64,000 nt of DNA from Phymorhynchus buccinoides (lineage: Eukaryota; Mollusca; Gastropoda; Neogastropoda; Raphitomidae), in NCBI GenBank assembly GCA_017654935.2, contig CM065713.1, positions 20,203,393-20,267,392 on the forward strand, written 5' to 3'. Positions within the stretch are counted from its first letter, which is position 1; every line of letters begins with the position of its first letter. The notes under the pieces were generated by a model that saw only the letters and a program-made list of their open reading frames with translations, was not told where the DNA came from and did no database searches. Both the position numbers and the translations under genes were made by a program. Shown here in pieces: positions 22,857 to 33,348 of the stretch.

Positions 22857-22985
22857 ATACAATGGGGCCTCCCTTTATAAGACCTTAAAAAATCATCCAA
22901 AATAAGGTCTCAAATGGGAGGGAGTTGCATAACGGAGGTACATTAAAAATCGCGTAAGTCAAAATTGGAGGGACTGAAATTTTAT
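22857..22985. mobile_element. Second copy of the A + TA-element composite, truncated
   Basis: 'caatggggcctccctttata' ... 'cggaggtacattaaaaatcg' ... 'ggagggactgaaattttatt'. The inner element starts at the same point as in 22448-22710, so the composite itself was copied. The preceding 'acaatggcacaatcat' is also shared. Confidence 0.6.
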
Positions 22986-23338
22986 TTTCAGATAGCCAAT
23001 ATTTTATGTATTTCAATATATTTCACGGTTTGATATGCAATGCATGAGTATAGTTTGTGTGCTGGTTTGGAAATCTAAACATGGCATACCACTGCTTCAG
23101 GCTCACACTTGGGGTAAAGCAATCTATAAATCTCCATTTACAAAAGAACATTTCAAATGACATCACACAAATTCAGAAACAACAAACTCCGCATAAATGT
23201 GATTGATAAAATATAAAAAAATTGCATGAACTTCAGCAACACAAAATCTGCATAACAACGCACAACTGCCAAAGGAATAAAATAACATCTCAGCTAAAAA
23301 TATGTTTGCATATTTTTGCATATTTCATCTAATTAAAA

Positions 23339-23339
<1 letters not shown>
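22986..23339. other. No gene seen
   Basis: AT-rich, featureless by eye. Confidence 0.45.

Positions 23340-23377
<38 letters not shown>
23338..23377. repeat. (CA)n microsatellite
   Basis: About 18 ca units. Confidence 0.95.
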
Positions 23378-23741
23378 CGGGGTTAGGCCACGCATAGAGT
23401 CAAGGGCTGTGCGCATTACACGCGGAAACCTCATGCGCTTACAGGTCTCCCAATTGTCCTGCAAAACAAGGGGTCCCAGGGACTCCTTCACTTACAGCAT
23501 AGAGGGTCCTAGAGGCGGGATAGAGGGTCCCAGTGGCATAGCGAATGCTAAAAAGAATTTTTTCTAGTGCATCCCTGGGACCCCCTGCACATTCTTTTAG
23601 AGGGTCTTGTAGAATTTTAGTGCTTCATAGACCCCCAAATGAGGGTCCCTGGGAGCCCTGCGCTTATCCGCAAAGCATAAGAAGGTAAGAAAAATAAGCG
23701 CATGCGCTTCCGCATACTTATCCGCTTATTTATTTCTTCCT

Positions 23742-23893
23742 GGGCCTGTATTCACGTTGAGATAGCATGAGACTTAGCATGATGCTAACTTAGAAGCTCT
23801 TCCAATGTCCTATAGGATTTAATAGGACTTTTGGAAGAGCTTCTAAGTTAGCATCATGCTAAGTCTCATGCTATCTCGACATGAATACCGTCC
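23742..23893. mobile_element. Near-perfect 150-bp hairpin (foldback MITE)
   Basis: The left arm 'ggcctgtattcacgttgaga', 'tagcatgagacttagcatga', 'tgctaacttagaagctcttc' pairs with the right arm 'gaagagcttctaagttagca', 'tcatgctaagtctcatgcta', 'tctcgacatgaatacc'. The loop is about 25 bases and itself holds gtcctat/ataggac. Only a few mismatches, so recent or conversion-maintained. Confidence 0.88.
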
Positions 23894-25920
23894 CTGTTCC
23901 TTATTTGCGGACAAGCGCGTGAAGTTTCCGCCGCGGTCTAATGCGCACCGCACCTTAACCTACTTAAAGGGAAAGATACCGATCCCAGGGATCGGGTGCA
24001 GACTGCTAGCCTAGTCGCTGCCAAGTTCTGACTCACAGTGGCTCGAGCAACAGAGAAAAAAGAACGGTTGAACCGTCTCTCTCGCCTGCCGCGATAAGAA
24101 TGATGGCTCGTGACTCGCGTGGACGCTTTATATATGCCGGCTCTGGGTTTAAAAGAGACCACTTCCCAAAACAAAACAAAACATACCAAGCAGGAAAGAC
24201 AAAATTCTGGGACAAATACAACAAAACTAGAACATGAAATGTATCACAGAAATATCACTTTTACAGGAAAACGAAAGAGGAACGAAAGGGTTTGTTCTCT
24301 TATTTTGGTTTGTTTGCAATTTTGTTTCCTTTGATAAAAAAAAAACCCAACAATGTATGACAGACAAACAAACAAACAAACAATTAGTACGCTCGCAACA
24401 ACTGCCTAAAGTAATTGAATCATGAAATAGGCAAAATCTCTGGAATGCTTCAAATCCATTTTCATCGAATAGACGAATGAATTGGCTTAAAATATGGTCG
24501 TGTCTTTAAAAATGGTGACAGAGAGACATAAAAACAAACCAAAGTAAATAATAATGATGGTGATGATCTGATGATGATTATGTTGATGATGATGACGACT
24601 CGATAATTGTCACGAGTGACTCAACCCCTTCCATACCCCCCCCCCCCTCCCTTCCCCCTTGTAAAGAGTTTAAAATAGTCTTCTTTTGGGTTTTTTACGA
24701 AAGTCCGCATACACGAACAATGATATGGAAGGCTTTTGAGGGAAGAGGCAACTTCCGGCCGGGCGGTTTTGGGCGGAATAAATGAAAGAGGGTTAATTCA
24801 TTTTCTTCAGCTAGGCTTTCGCAAAATGTCCGACAGTCACCCTACCAACTTTAAATGCTTATAACTCTAAAACGGAAAACAGTTACAAGAATGGTTCTTA
24901 TATCGGTTGAAAGAGAATTGTCTGAGGTTTCTAACTGTACCATTTTCTCAGAATTGTCATGTTGACACTTAATGTCCCTTTCGTGGTGCTGGGTCACATG
25001 TTTCATACCAACTTACAGCAGACTTTATTCTTTACTATTACTTCTACCATAAATCGGCTACAACGGTAAGAAAGGGAGACAAACTTTATATTAAAGTTGT
25101 ACCTTTTTTTTTCTTTTAAAAAAATCACTTTTATCATTTTTCTTTAAAACATAAATCACAAGCAATAGCGAGTTTTAAAAAAATAACTGTGTGCGCATGT
25201 GTGTGTGTGTGTGTGTGTGAGTGTGTGCATGTGTGTGTGTGTGTGTGTGTGTGCATGCGTGTCTATGAACACATTGCTGTTAAAAGTACAATGAAAAATC
25301 AGACCCCCCTCTTTATCCCCCTTTTGCTTATGTTTATTTTTTATTTTTTTTAACGATAAAAGAAAAAAAAAATCTTAACAAGCCCATACGGCAGCAAAAC
25401 AACTTCCGCCAATACAGATTCGTTTAGAAATTTCATTTGCATAACATTTTTTTTTTTTAATCCAACGCAGGCAACGTCCAGTCCAAATTTTTTTTTAAAA
25501 TGTGTTCATCAATCAACTGTTTTTGTGTGTGCTAAATTAAAAAATAAAATCATGCCTCCCCCCCCCAAAATTTTTTTTTTTTTTTTTTAAATAATAATAA
25601 TAACAAAATCACAGAGAGATGAATAATAATTAAAACAGAAAATCACCAATCAAACGTCCACCATCATCACTGAAAAAGACGGCGCAAGACCAAGGTTTAC
25701 AGAAGAACAAAGCCACACATCAATGTCACATTTAAGACAACAACAATAACAAGAACACACACACACACACACCACCACCACAACACACACAACACACACA
25801 CAAACAACAACAACATGCACAGAACATTTGCCGATTGAAGTTTTTGCGTCATTTTTTTGTTGTTGTTTTTTAAGATAAAAACAAGCAACAATGATTTAAA
25901 CGTTCTGATCATCGATTCTG
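23894..25920. other. No gene seen; microsatellites
   Basis: Contains (GAT)n-like 24545-24600, a C run at 24638-24656, (GT)n at 25196-25252 and (CA)n/(CAA)n at 25740-25815. The GC-richer patch 23920-24130 was examined for an exon on both strands, but no frame with plausible splice sites stands out. Confidence 0.5.
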
Positions 25921-26051
25921 ATCGCTTCTCGGCCTTTTGGCTAAGACAGTGATTCAGGAACATAAATTTTTGTTTATACCCTGGTTGGTTTGTTCAGCCC
26001 GTCGTACATGGCGAAAGCCGATACGCGACGTTAAACTGAACTTCCATCCCT
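25910..26051 (+). mobile_element. U2 snRNA-headed retroposon (U2-SINE chimera) with 13-bp target duplication
   Basis: 25922-25947 matches the first 26 bases of U2 snRNA exactly (ATCGCTTCTCGGCCTTTTGG then CTAAGA, the 5' stem-loop I region). After that the sequence leaves U2. It ends with 'gcgacgttaaactgaacttc', resembling the 'gacgttaaac' end of the SINEs in this window. The element is flanked by the direct repeat taaacgttctgat at 25897-25909 and 26051-26063. A 13-bp target duplication is the mark of LINE-driven retroposition. Eleven bases (catcgattctg) lie between the left duplication and the U2 start. It lacks the Sm site and 3' domain of U2, so it is not a working snRNA gene. Confidence 0.8.
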
Positions 26052-26063
26052 AAACGTTCTGAT

Positions 26064-27888
26064 GGGCTCACTGTTCTATTGGCTTTGGTTGGATTTCTTT
26101 TCCCCTCCGGCGTCTAATAAACAGGAAAATAATGTCTGTGCACTTGACAGTGACTATACACCCACAGAGTTCAGGATACACAGTAGCCTTTCTCAGCTCC
26201 TTTCAGTTCATGCCTTTTGTTAACACTCGTCACCAGCATAAACCAATTTACAGTGTTTTATCCATTAGGCTTACATTGTTTTATGGTGGTATACCACTTG
26301 TAAGGTCTTTTCCTATCCCTAACCAAAATCAATGACAAGAATATTTGCCTCTGTTAAAAGAAATAACTTGAAACAAATAGCTCTCTGTGGAAAACTGAAA
26401 GGAGCTAGAATGAGGGGAATTAGTGTACTGTGGATAGGAATTTCACTTCAATTCACACTAATTCACATAGTGTATGTTTGCTTGATAATGTATACTGTTT
26501 AAAAAACAAAACAAAAAAACCAACATTACTTTCACGCAATCATTATTTATGTGCATACTGAAGAAAAAACATTGTAAAAAAAATAAAATAACAGAAGCGA
26601 GAATGACACCAGATCATGTGTTAAAATCACGGGTTTCACGTGTTTTCCCTCTTATAGCTGGTAAGAAATCTTGTTTTGACCTGATTTGACTCCCATATAA
26701 ATGCCCCCAAATTCAAAACGAAACATCATTTTAAAGAGCAGCCTCAATTTGAAGTTGGGGGAATTTGTATGTGGGTCACAGCTACCCAGACAAAAAAACC
26801 CAAGGGACTTAATCGTGGTGGGTCAGTGTCTTTAAAGGCTGTTCCATCGACATTTTCATTCACATTCAAGAAAGAAAGACAGTTAATTGTCTTCCAACAC
26901 ATTCCTCATTTTCAAAGCTCCTTCAAAGGTCTTTCACCCACCCACCCCCCACCCACCTCCTTCCCCCGAATGAAGAACTTTTCAAAAGCTTTGTCAACGA
27001 TCCAGAAATAAACACGGGCGCCTTTCTTGTAAAAAAACACAAAACAAAAACATTTGAACACCAAAGAAAGAACTGTGTTTATTTCATCTTACAAAATTAA
27101 GGGGTGGGTGGGGGGTGGGTGTGTGTGTTCAGAATCAGCGCACGGAAATATGCCTCTAAATATTTAGGGGGTCTCCTGGGTATTTCATCACCTATAAAAA
27201 CAACTTATAAGAAAAAAACTTTTTTTAAAGCTGTCGGGTGAAAACTTTGCTACGTTTTAGCGACCCATGGGTCTGAATTCCAAGGGGCGTGTAACCATGA
27301 GTGCATCTTCGACAGGCAAAAACGGGTAGTAGTATGTAAATTAGACTAAACTGTAAACAGCCAATTGTTTGGGGACAAGCCAAGAAAAGCCATTCATAAA
27401 AGTAACTCGACCTCGACCGCATATAGTGTCATAAAATCAAACCGATGATTGTGGATACTCAACGGTAGAAGAAGAAGAAGAAGAACTGTTGTTGTGTTTG
27501 TTGTTGTGGTCAAGTTGAGTCTAATTTACATACTACTACTACTACTACCCGTGTAGACAATGCCTAACAAGACGCGCTCACGATCACACGCCCCCAGGAT
27601 CGAGTCTCAGACGTCAGTTGTGAGAGTCAACAGATGCACACACACAAAAAAACCAACCCCGTACTTCAAAATTTTAACAACGGCAGAAAGAAAGACCGTT
27701 TTTAGTAGTAGAAGAAAAAAAAAAGGGGGGGAAGGGATCAAATCACCACACCGACCACAGAGCACGGAACACGGGGTCGGGGCTCACACCAAGGACTGGC
27801 GTGGTGGTGGTGGTGGTGGTGGGTGGGGAGGAGGAGGACGAGGAGGAGGAGGAGGAGGCTGGAGGCGACTCGCCCGAGGAGACCTTAC
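26064..27888. other. No gene seen (probable intron or downstream gene region)
   Basis: Lies downstream of the last exon seen on the minus strand. That exon ends in phase 0 with a good donor, so another exon is expected at lower coordinates; none could be picked with confidence. A (GGT)n/(GAG)n patch is at 27805-27860. Confidence 0.45.
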
Positions 27889-28013
27889 CCGTTTGACGCC
27901 CGTGATGATCAGGGTGCTGGTCTTGGTGGGCGTGCGGGGGCGGCGCGAGCGGTCCATCAGCTCCCGAATGGCCGTGTCCGCCACGGACTCCACCCCGTTG
28001 ATCACCACCAGCT
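27889..28013 (-). CDS. Unknown minus-strand gene, exon d (internal)
   Basis: A 125-nt exon. The acceptor is a pyrimidine tract ending ctctggcag at 28014-28020, and the donor gtaagg is at 27883-27888. Starting with two bases that complete a Glu codon from the previous exon, it reads ELVVINGVESVADTAIREL, then MDRSRRPRTPTKTST, then LIITGVKR, and ends in phase 0. It is GC-rich with codon-like third positions, inside an AT-rich intron. The incoming phase matches exon c exactly. The product is not recognised; a basic Pro/Arg/Thr stretch follows an acidic helix-like segment. Another exon should follow downstream. Confidence 0.7.
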
Positions 28014-28487
28014 CTGCCAGAGAGGGGAGGAGGGGAGGAGGCATGGAAGGGAGGGGAGGGTGTTGAAGGGAAGGAGAGGGACAGAGACAAACAAAGAGAG
28101 AGAGAGAGAGAGAGAGACACAGGGAGGGTGTGGTTATGAAAGGTCATGCTGTTTCGTTGCTTTCTCGTTCACAACATGCAAAGGGGTTATTATTACACTC
28201 AGCAACATCAAAACTTCTCGCAGAAACAGCTTTCGGTTTGCAGTTTGGGCTTCTTTCAAGTTAGCAGGTGAGCGAGCGAGGGCGAGCCCCCAACTCCGAC
28301 TCGCAAAATCAGAGCGGAAAAAGAAACGATTTCTTTTTTTTTTAATCTTTTTTTTAAAAGCCCAAACTGCACATCACACACTTCTTGGCCACAAGATGCA
28401 GATTTCAAATACAAGGTTAAGGCAGCACTCACACACACACACAAATCCAGAGCTCACAACTAAAAGTCTATCGTGAAAGGCACTGCG

Positions 28488-29215
28488 TCATTTGTGCGAT
28501 GCACAGACTACAGACATTTTCTTTCTTTTTCTCCCCCCCTGATGATGTGCAGCGGTGTGTCGTTGTGTGAGTGAGCGTGCAAGGTCGAAACTTCGTCAGG
28601 GCTCTTTCTAGGGTTGTTTGTCATTTGTGCGATATACAACATGCCTCCATTTTGTTTCTTTTTCTCCCCCCCTGATGATGTGCAGCGGTGTGTCGTTGTG
28701 CGAGTGAGCGTGCAAGGTCGAAACTTCGTCAGGGCTCTTTCTAGGGTTGTTTGTCATTTGTGCGATATACAACATGCCTCCATTTTGTTTCTTTTTCTCC
28801 CCCCCTGATGATGTGCAGCGGTGTGTCGTTGTGTGAGTGAGCGAGCAAGGTCGAAACTTCGTCAGGGCTCTTTCTAGGGTTGTTTGTTTTTCTAGTTTGT
28901 CATTTGTGCGATATACAACATGCCTCCATTTTGTTTCTTTTTCTCCCCCCCTGATGATGTGCAGCGGTGTGTCGTTGTGTGAGTGAGCGTGCAAGGTCGA
29001 AACTTCGTCAGGGCTCTTTCTAGGGTTGTTTGTTTTTCTAGTTTGTCATTTGTGCTATATACAACATACCGCCATTTTGTTTCTTTTTTTTCTCTTTTTC
29101 TTCCCCCCCCCCCTGATGATATGTAGTGGTGTGTTGTTGTGTGTGTGAGCATGCAAGGTCACTTCGTCCACACAAAAAAAGAAAAAAAAAAGTCAGGGCT
29201 CTTTCTAAGGTTGTG
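28488..29215. repeat. 133/146-bp tandem repeat, 5 copies
   Basis: 'tcatttgtgcgatatacaac' recurs at 28488 (variant), 28621, 28754, 28900 and 29046. The longer units carry an extra 'ttttctagtttg'. Each unit has a C run and 'gatgatgtgcagcggtgtgt'. Located just upstream (in gene sense) of exon d, in the intron. Confidence 0.92.
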
Positions 29216-30298
29216 GTGTTTTTTTCTTGTTTAATACTTTCTGTTTCATTGTTTTCTTCTTACTCGACATAGACATGCGTGTGTGTGTATTTGTGGGTGT
29301 GTATATGTGTGCGTTGTTGTTCTTCAGATTAACTGTTTGTTGCTGTTATTTTTTGTTTGTTGTTGTTGCTGTGGTTGCATTCTTATGTTTTCAGTCGGCT
29401 CGTCTTAATCTGTTGCTATCTTACAAATGTCTTGTCTATTGTGGGTGTGTGAATCATGTTATATTGTTTATGTATGATCCTATGATAAATGCTTTATATA
29501 GCACTGTCTCATAATTCGGTCTTTTGGGGTTATCTTTCTCTACTGTCTCGTTTTGAAGTCGGTTTGGGGTAGTTCCGGTTCAAAAACAGAATTAAAAAAC
29601 GGAAGTTACCTACCTTAAACAACAACTATATTTTGTTCTTGTCTTCAAGTCTTAGGGTATTAATGTGGTCGTATCAAACATGAAAAAGGACTTAATATTA
29701 TTAAATCTCCAAACTGATAACTGAGCAATTAAACACCCCTCCATTACAATTATGGAGCAGCCATGCCGTGTTTACAGCATTTTCTAACCGGAAGTAAGCG
29801 TCCTAACGGGCACAGAACTCGTCTGTTACTTCCGTTTTCATTTCGCAACAGTGCTATAGTTATTATGTTTTAACACGCAAGATTTAACTATCTCCTGAAT
29901 GTGTAGTCTATTGTAAGTTTGTAAATCATGTTATCTTGCGTTTTCATGTGTGCTATTACGAAGTGTATGTTATATGCCTATTATGTTTTAGTAAGTTTTT
30001 AATCTGTTGTTATCTCATGAATGTGTTGTCGTTTGTGGTATGTGGACCATGTTATCTTGTATTTTCTTATCAAGTGTAGGCTATTCGTTATTTTCTGATC
30101 TTACTTCATGTCTGATGTTCCATTTATGTTTAAATTTGTAAAGCGCAGAGCATGCTCATAGTGTGGAATGTTAGCGCTATAGCAAATAAAATTATTATTA
30201 TTATTATTTAGTTTTTCTATATTTTCATTAGTGTTTTCACGCCAACTGAAGTTTACCATAAGAAACCTTTCACAAATAACAGTCAAGAATATGTTGTA
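29216..30298. other. Intronic DNA, no exon seen
   Basis: T-rich. A retroposon-like tail 'gtaaagcgcagagcatg' to (ATT)n lies at 30138-30210. Confidence 0.5.
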
Positions 30299-30460
30299 CA
30301 ATGGAACCTCCCTTATAAGACCTCCCATTATAAGACCCCCTCCCATATAAGACCTACTTCTCTGAGACATTGCCCTTCTTTGTAAGTATTAAAAATTACC
30401 TCCCTTATAACCCCTCCTTTATAAGACCTCATTTTGGATGATTTTTGAAGGTCTTATAGT
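30299..30460. mobile_element. Family A MITE (copy 8), right end lost
   Basis: Starts ACAATGGAACCTCCCTTATA; internal order complete; stops at 'aaggtcttatag' with no terminal GGTTCCACTG. Confidence 0.8.
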
Positions 30461-30814
30461 ATGTTCGGAAATAAGCTATATTTGTTGGGCATTGCTAGGT
30501 TTTCACTCATGGGCAGTTTTATTCATGTTTGCAGTATCAAGTGTATTATCTAAGAACATCTACTAAACATGTTGCATGACACTGCTCTACCAAAAAAAAT
30601 AGTTTTTACCATAAATCTGATGGAAGAAATATGTAATAAATACTATAAAGAACATATAGCTAAAATATTTGTATACGGACATACTTGGTGCAGTTTTTAT
30701 CCAAGATTTCTTGATTCAGTGTTTTAACAGCTTGACTTTGCGTGTTTTGAATAGCTGCGTGTTGTTGTTGATTTGGGGGGTTTCCTCAGTTGGCTGGCTG
30801 GTTCTTTTGTTTAA

Positions 30815-30915
30815 GTTTGTTGGTTTGTTGGTTTGATGGTTTGTTGGTTTGATGGTATATTGGTTTGATGGTTTGATGGTTTGTTGGTTTGATGGTTTGT
30901 TGGTTTGTTGCTGTT
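30815..30915. repeat. (GGTTTGWT)n imperfect repeat
   Basis: ttggtttgttggtttgatgg-type units. Confidence 0.85.
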
Positions 30916-31112
30916 GGCTGTTGTCGTTGTTGTTTGGGGTTTTCGCTAACAATTTTTTATATTTTTAGCACAGAGGCCGGAAAAGCGAAGACCTTCCTGG
31001 GACTATCACTACCACAAACAACAACAACACGATGATAATAAAGGATAATAAATATCAACAACTCCAAGCGGTCAGTCAGGGCTTCACATTCCAGACAGCA
31101 GACAAGAGACAA

Positions 31113-31457
31113 CGACCGTATTTTTCGGAGGATAAGGCGTGCCCTCTCAAATTTTGCATAAAATTCAGATTGTGCTACAGTGGAACCTCTCTTATAAGAT
31201 CCTCATTTGGGATGATTTTCGACCTATCCCTTACAAGATCCTCATTTGGAATGATTTTTGAAGGTCTTATAAGGGAGGTGATTTTAATACTTACGAAGAA
31301 GGGCAAAGTCTCAGAGAAGCAGGTCTTATGTAAGAGGTAGTCTTATAATGAGAGGTCTTATAAGGGAGGTTCCACTGTACTACACTTTCTTACTAAGTCA
31401 TTTATCATAAGGTCCGACTTTGAGAAAGAATCGCCTTATAGTGCGAACAATACGGCA
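31113..31457. mobile_element. Family B MITE split by a nested family A MITE
   Basis: The B left end 'cgaccgtatttttcggagga' then 'taaggcg', and the B right end 'atcgccttatagtgcgaaca' then 'atacgg', are separated by a complete A element at 31176-31379 with TA on each side. This gives the relative age: B is older than this A insertion. Confidence 0.85.
31176..31379. mobile_element. Family A MITE (copy 9) nested in B
   Basis: TACAGTGGAACCTCTCTTAT ... GGGAGGTTCCACTGTA. Orientation and TA flanks are intact. Contains a short internal duplication ('atcctcatttgg(g/a)atgat' twice). Confidence 0.88.
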
Positions 31458-31717
31458 TTCACTCCACTCCACTCCATCCCTTTTGAGCAGGATACAAAGC
31501 AGAGGAGGACACCCAGCATATATATATATATACACAGCCACTGAATCCAGTCCGTCCAAACCCAGCCAGTCAGTGGGAGAGCAATCACATTCTACATCAC
31601 ACAGGGGCCAGCATTAGCAATCATTTTGTGCCACGAAAAAAAAAAAACCCACACAAAATACTCACTGGGATTTGGCGCCCTAGGTACTGGCCTGTCGAGG
31701 GTTAAACCATGTCAAAA

Positions 31718-32003
31718 GGGTCAAGGTCATAGGTAAAGGGTCAAACTTTGTCCGAAAGGTCTCTATTAATAAAAGGTCAAAGGACAAACGGGTCGTTTAT
31801 GGACCGGGAGGACGTTAAACTTTCATTCAAACGGGTCGTGAGTCCAAGTCTTAACAACATAAGGTCAATCATGTCATCATCGTTCCAAGGGTTAAAAAGG
31901 GTCGTGAAAGAAGTAAAGTCACGGGTCAGGGTCACAGGTCAGACAATCAAGGTCAAGGTGTCATGTACACGAAATGGAGGGCTGTCGTAATAGGTCAAGG
32001 ACA
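31718..32003 (+). promoter_or_regulatory. Cluster of nuclear-receptor half-site motifs (AGGTCA/GGGTCA)
   Basis: Ten exact RGGTCA words on the plus strand: 31718, 31724, 31738, 31774, 31862, 31923, 31929, 31936, 31950 and 31992. There are also AGGACA and GGGTCG variants. Several pair as direct repeats: GGGTCA-AGGTCA with no spacer (31718), AGGTCAAAGGACA (DR1-like, 31774-31786), GGGTCACAGGTCA (DR1-like, 31929-31941) and TCAAGGTCA (ERR/SF-1-like, twice). By composition about 0.15 would be expected per strand in this length. It lies in the intron between exons c and d. It could be an enhancer or simply a decayed tandem repeat. Confidence 0.45.
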
Positions 32004-32094
32004 AAAAGACAGGTTTATAACAGCAAGAGAAGGATCAGTGAAACCAGTAAGTTTGTTCATGGGACCCGATAGCACCCTAAAAATACCACCGTCC

Positions 32095-32485
32095 TCACTC
32101 ACCCTGGCTCCGCGACTGAGACACAATTGTGGTCAGTAGGGGGCTTAGAAGGTGGTGTCCTGCCTATGTTTTTATTCCTTTGTTTTCTGTCCTATCTTCT
32201 GGGCCGAACAGTGGCGTTGCTCCCACGCCGCTTATTCCGAGTCCCAATTCGCAGCCACGGGTTGGCTTGTCAGGTCATGGGATTCCGAAACCAGCAGTCC
32301 CAGGGGAGCTAATCTATGTCAGGCCGTCAGGAGGCAACCACCAGAGGAGACACTGCACTGCTGCTGAGTCACTTCGGTGGAGTTCAGTGGAGCCTGTTCT
32401 GAGTTAACATACGCAGGACACCATCTACTAAGCCCCCTACACTGACGACAATAATGTCTTAGTCGTGGAGTCAGCGTGAGCGAGG
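32095..32485. mobile_element. Long-TIR DNA element
   Basis: Left 'ctccgcgactgagacacaat', 'gtcagtagggggcttagaag', 'gtggtgtcctg'; right 'caggacaccatctactaagc', 'cccctacactgac', 'gtcttagtcgtggagtcagc'. The arms pair over about 80 bp. The inside has no recognised protein. Outer boundaries may extend to about 32030-32560. Confidence 0.7.
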
Positions 32486-32692
32486 TCCTCCTCCGAGGGC
32501 GCCTCCACGAATGTCCACCGACGGCTCCCCAGAACATACTGATCCCCACTGACATAAGCTCTTAAAAGTAAGCAAACACATGACAGGGTACTTGGCAGTG
32601 AATGTCTTTGCGCTTGGTGGGAGTGCAGTGATGTACTGCTGAATGTATTTGCCCGTAGTACTGGAACAGTTAAAGGTCATTTTGACTTGACT

Positions 32693-33217
32693 CAGACCTG
32701 TTTACCCTTATAATGAACAACCTGGAATTTGCCACAGAAAAACCCAGAACTTGAGAAGAAAAAAAACCCAGAATTCACATCAGTACACGACTCGCGATAA
32801 TTTTGAAGTCCACGTTGCAGTACTCGCAGTGTGCATGCTCGTCTCCCAAACGCGAACTTGTTATTCCTGGCACTTTCAAATACTTTTGAGAAAACTTCTG
32901 CTTCACTTTTGGCCGTTTCACCCTATCACTGCTGTCGTTTGTCGAAGATTTCTGGCGCTTGCCGCCTGCGGTTGACTTGCCTGACGACATGTTTGGCGCA
33001 AAACTACAATCTCTGCCAACAAGAAATACTATCCACGGACCAATGAAAAATCGCGTCTCAGAACTCCAAGGTTTCGGTCAACCCTTGCGTCTTTTCATAC
33101 AAACGGAAACAAATAATAGCCGGGTTTTTTCGAAATCCCAGGAGTATCAGCGTTCACCCAGAATTTTGGCAAATTCCCGGGATAATTCCGGCAAAACCGG
33201 GAGGGTAAACAGGTCTG
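32693..33217 (-). mobile_element. hAT-like element carrying a zinc-finger N-terminus
   Basis: Ends CAGACCTGTTTACCCT and AGGGTAAACAGGTCTG, flanked by CTTGACT on both sides (7 bp; hAT elements normally make 8 bp). The minus-strand frame from 32990 to about 32775 starts MSSGKSTAGGKRQK and contains KVKQKFSQKYLKVPG and HAHCEYCNVDFKIIA. These resemble the first half (C-x2-C) of the BED-like finger at the start of hAT/ZBED-type proteins. The histidine half is missing, so this is a truncated, non-autonomous derivative. Confidence 0.65.
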
Positions 33218-33252
33218 CTTGACTTAACTTGACTTGACCCGGGTCAACTCAC

Positions 33253-33348
33253 CGGCCGAGCTGTCCCCTGGATGAGGAGACAAGCGCTCCGAGTTGTAGG
33301 ATGAGTCCATCTCCGAGGGAACGTGCTTCTCTATGTAGTTTGGGGATG
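33253..33348 (-). CDS. Unknown minus-strand gene, exon c (internal)
   Basis: A 96-nt exon. The acceptor is a T-rich tract ending ttccag at 33349-33354, and the donor gtgagt is at 33247-33252. The first two bases complete a Thr codon (A from exon b plus CA). It then reads SPNYIEKHVPSEMDSSYN, then SERLSPHPGDSSA, and leaves one base (G) that makes Glu with exon d. The phase agrees on both sides. Its 5' half and acceptor are the source of the 107-bp array upstream. Product not recognised; Ser/Pro-rich and probably disordered. Confidence 0.7.

Noticed and set aside
23920..24240. GC-richer patch as an exon of the minus-strand gene
   Set aside because: No frame with a pyrimidine-tract acceptor and a phase-0 entry that would continue exon d could be identified.
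25922..25947. Working U2 snRNA gene
   Set aside because: Only the first 26 bases match; the branch-point-recognition region, Sm site and 3' stem-loops are missing, and target duplications flank it.
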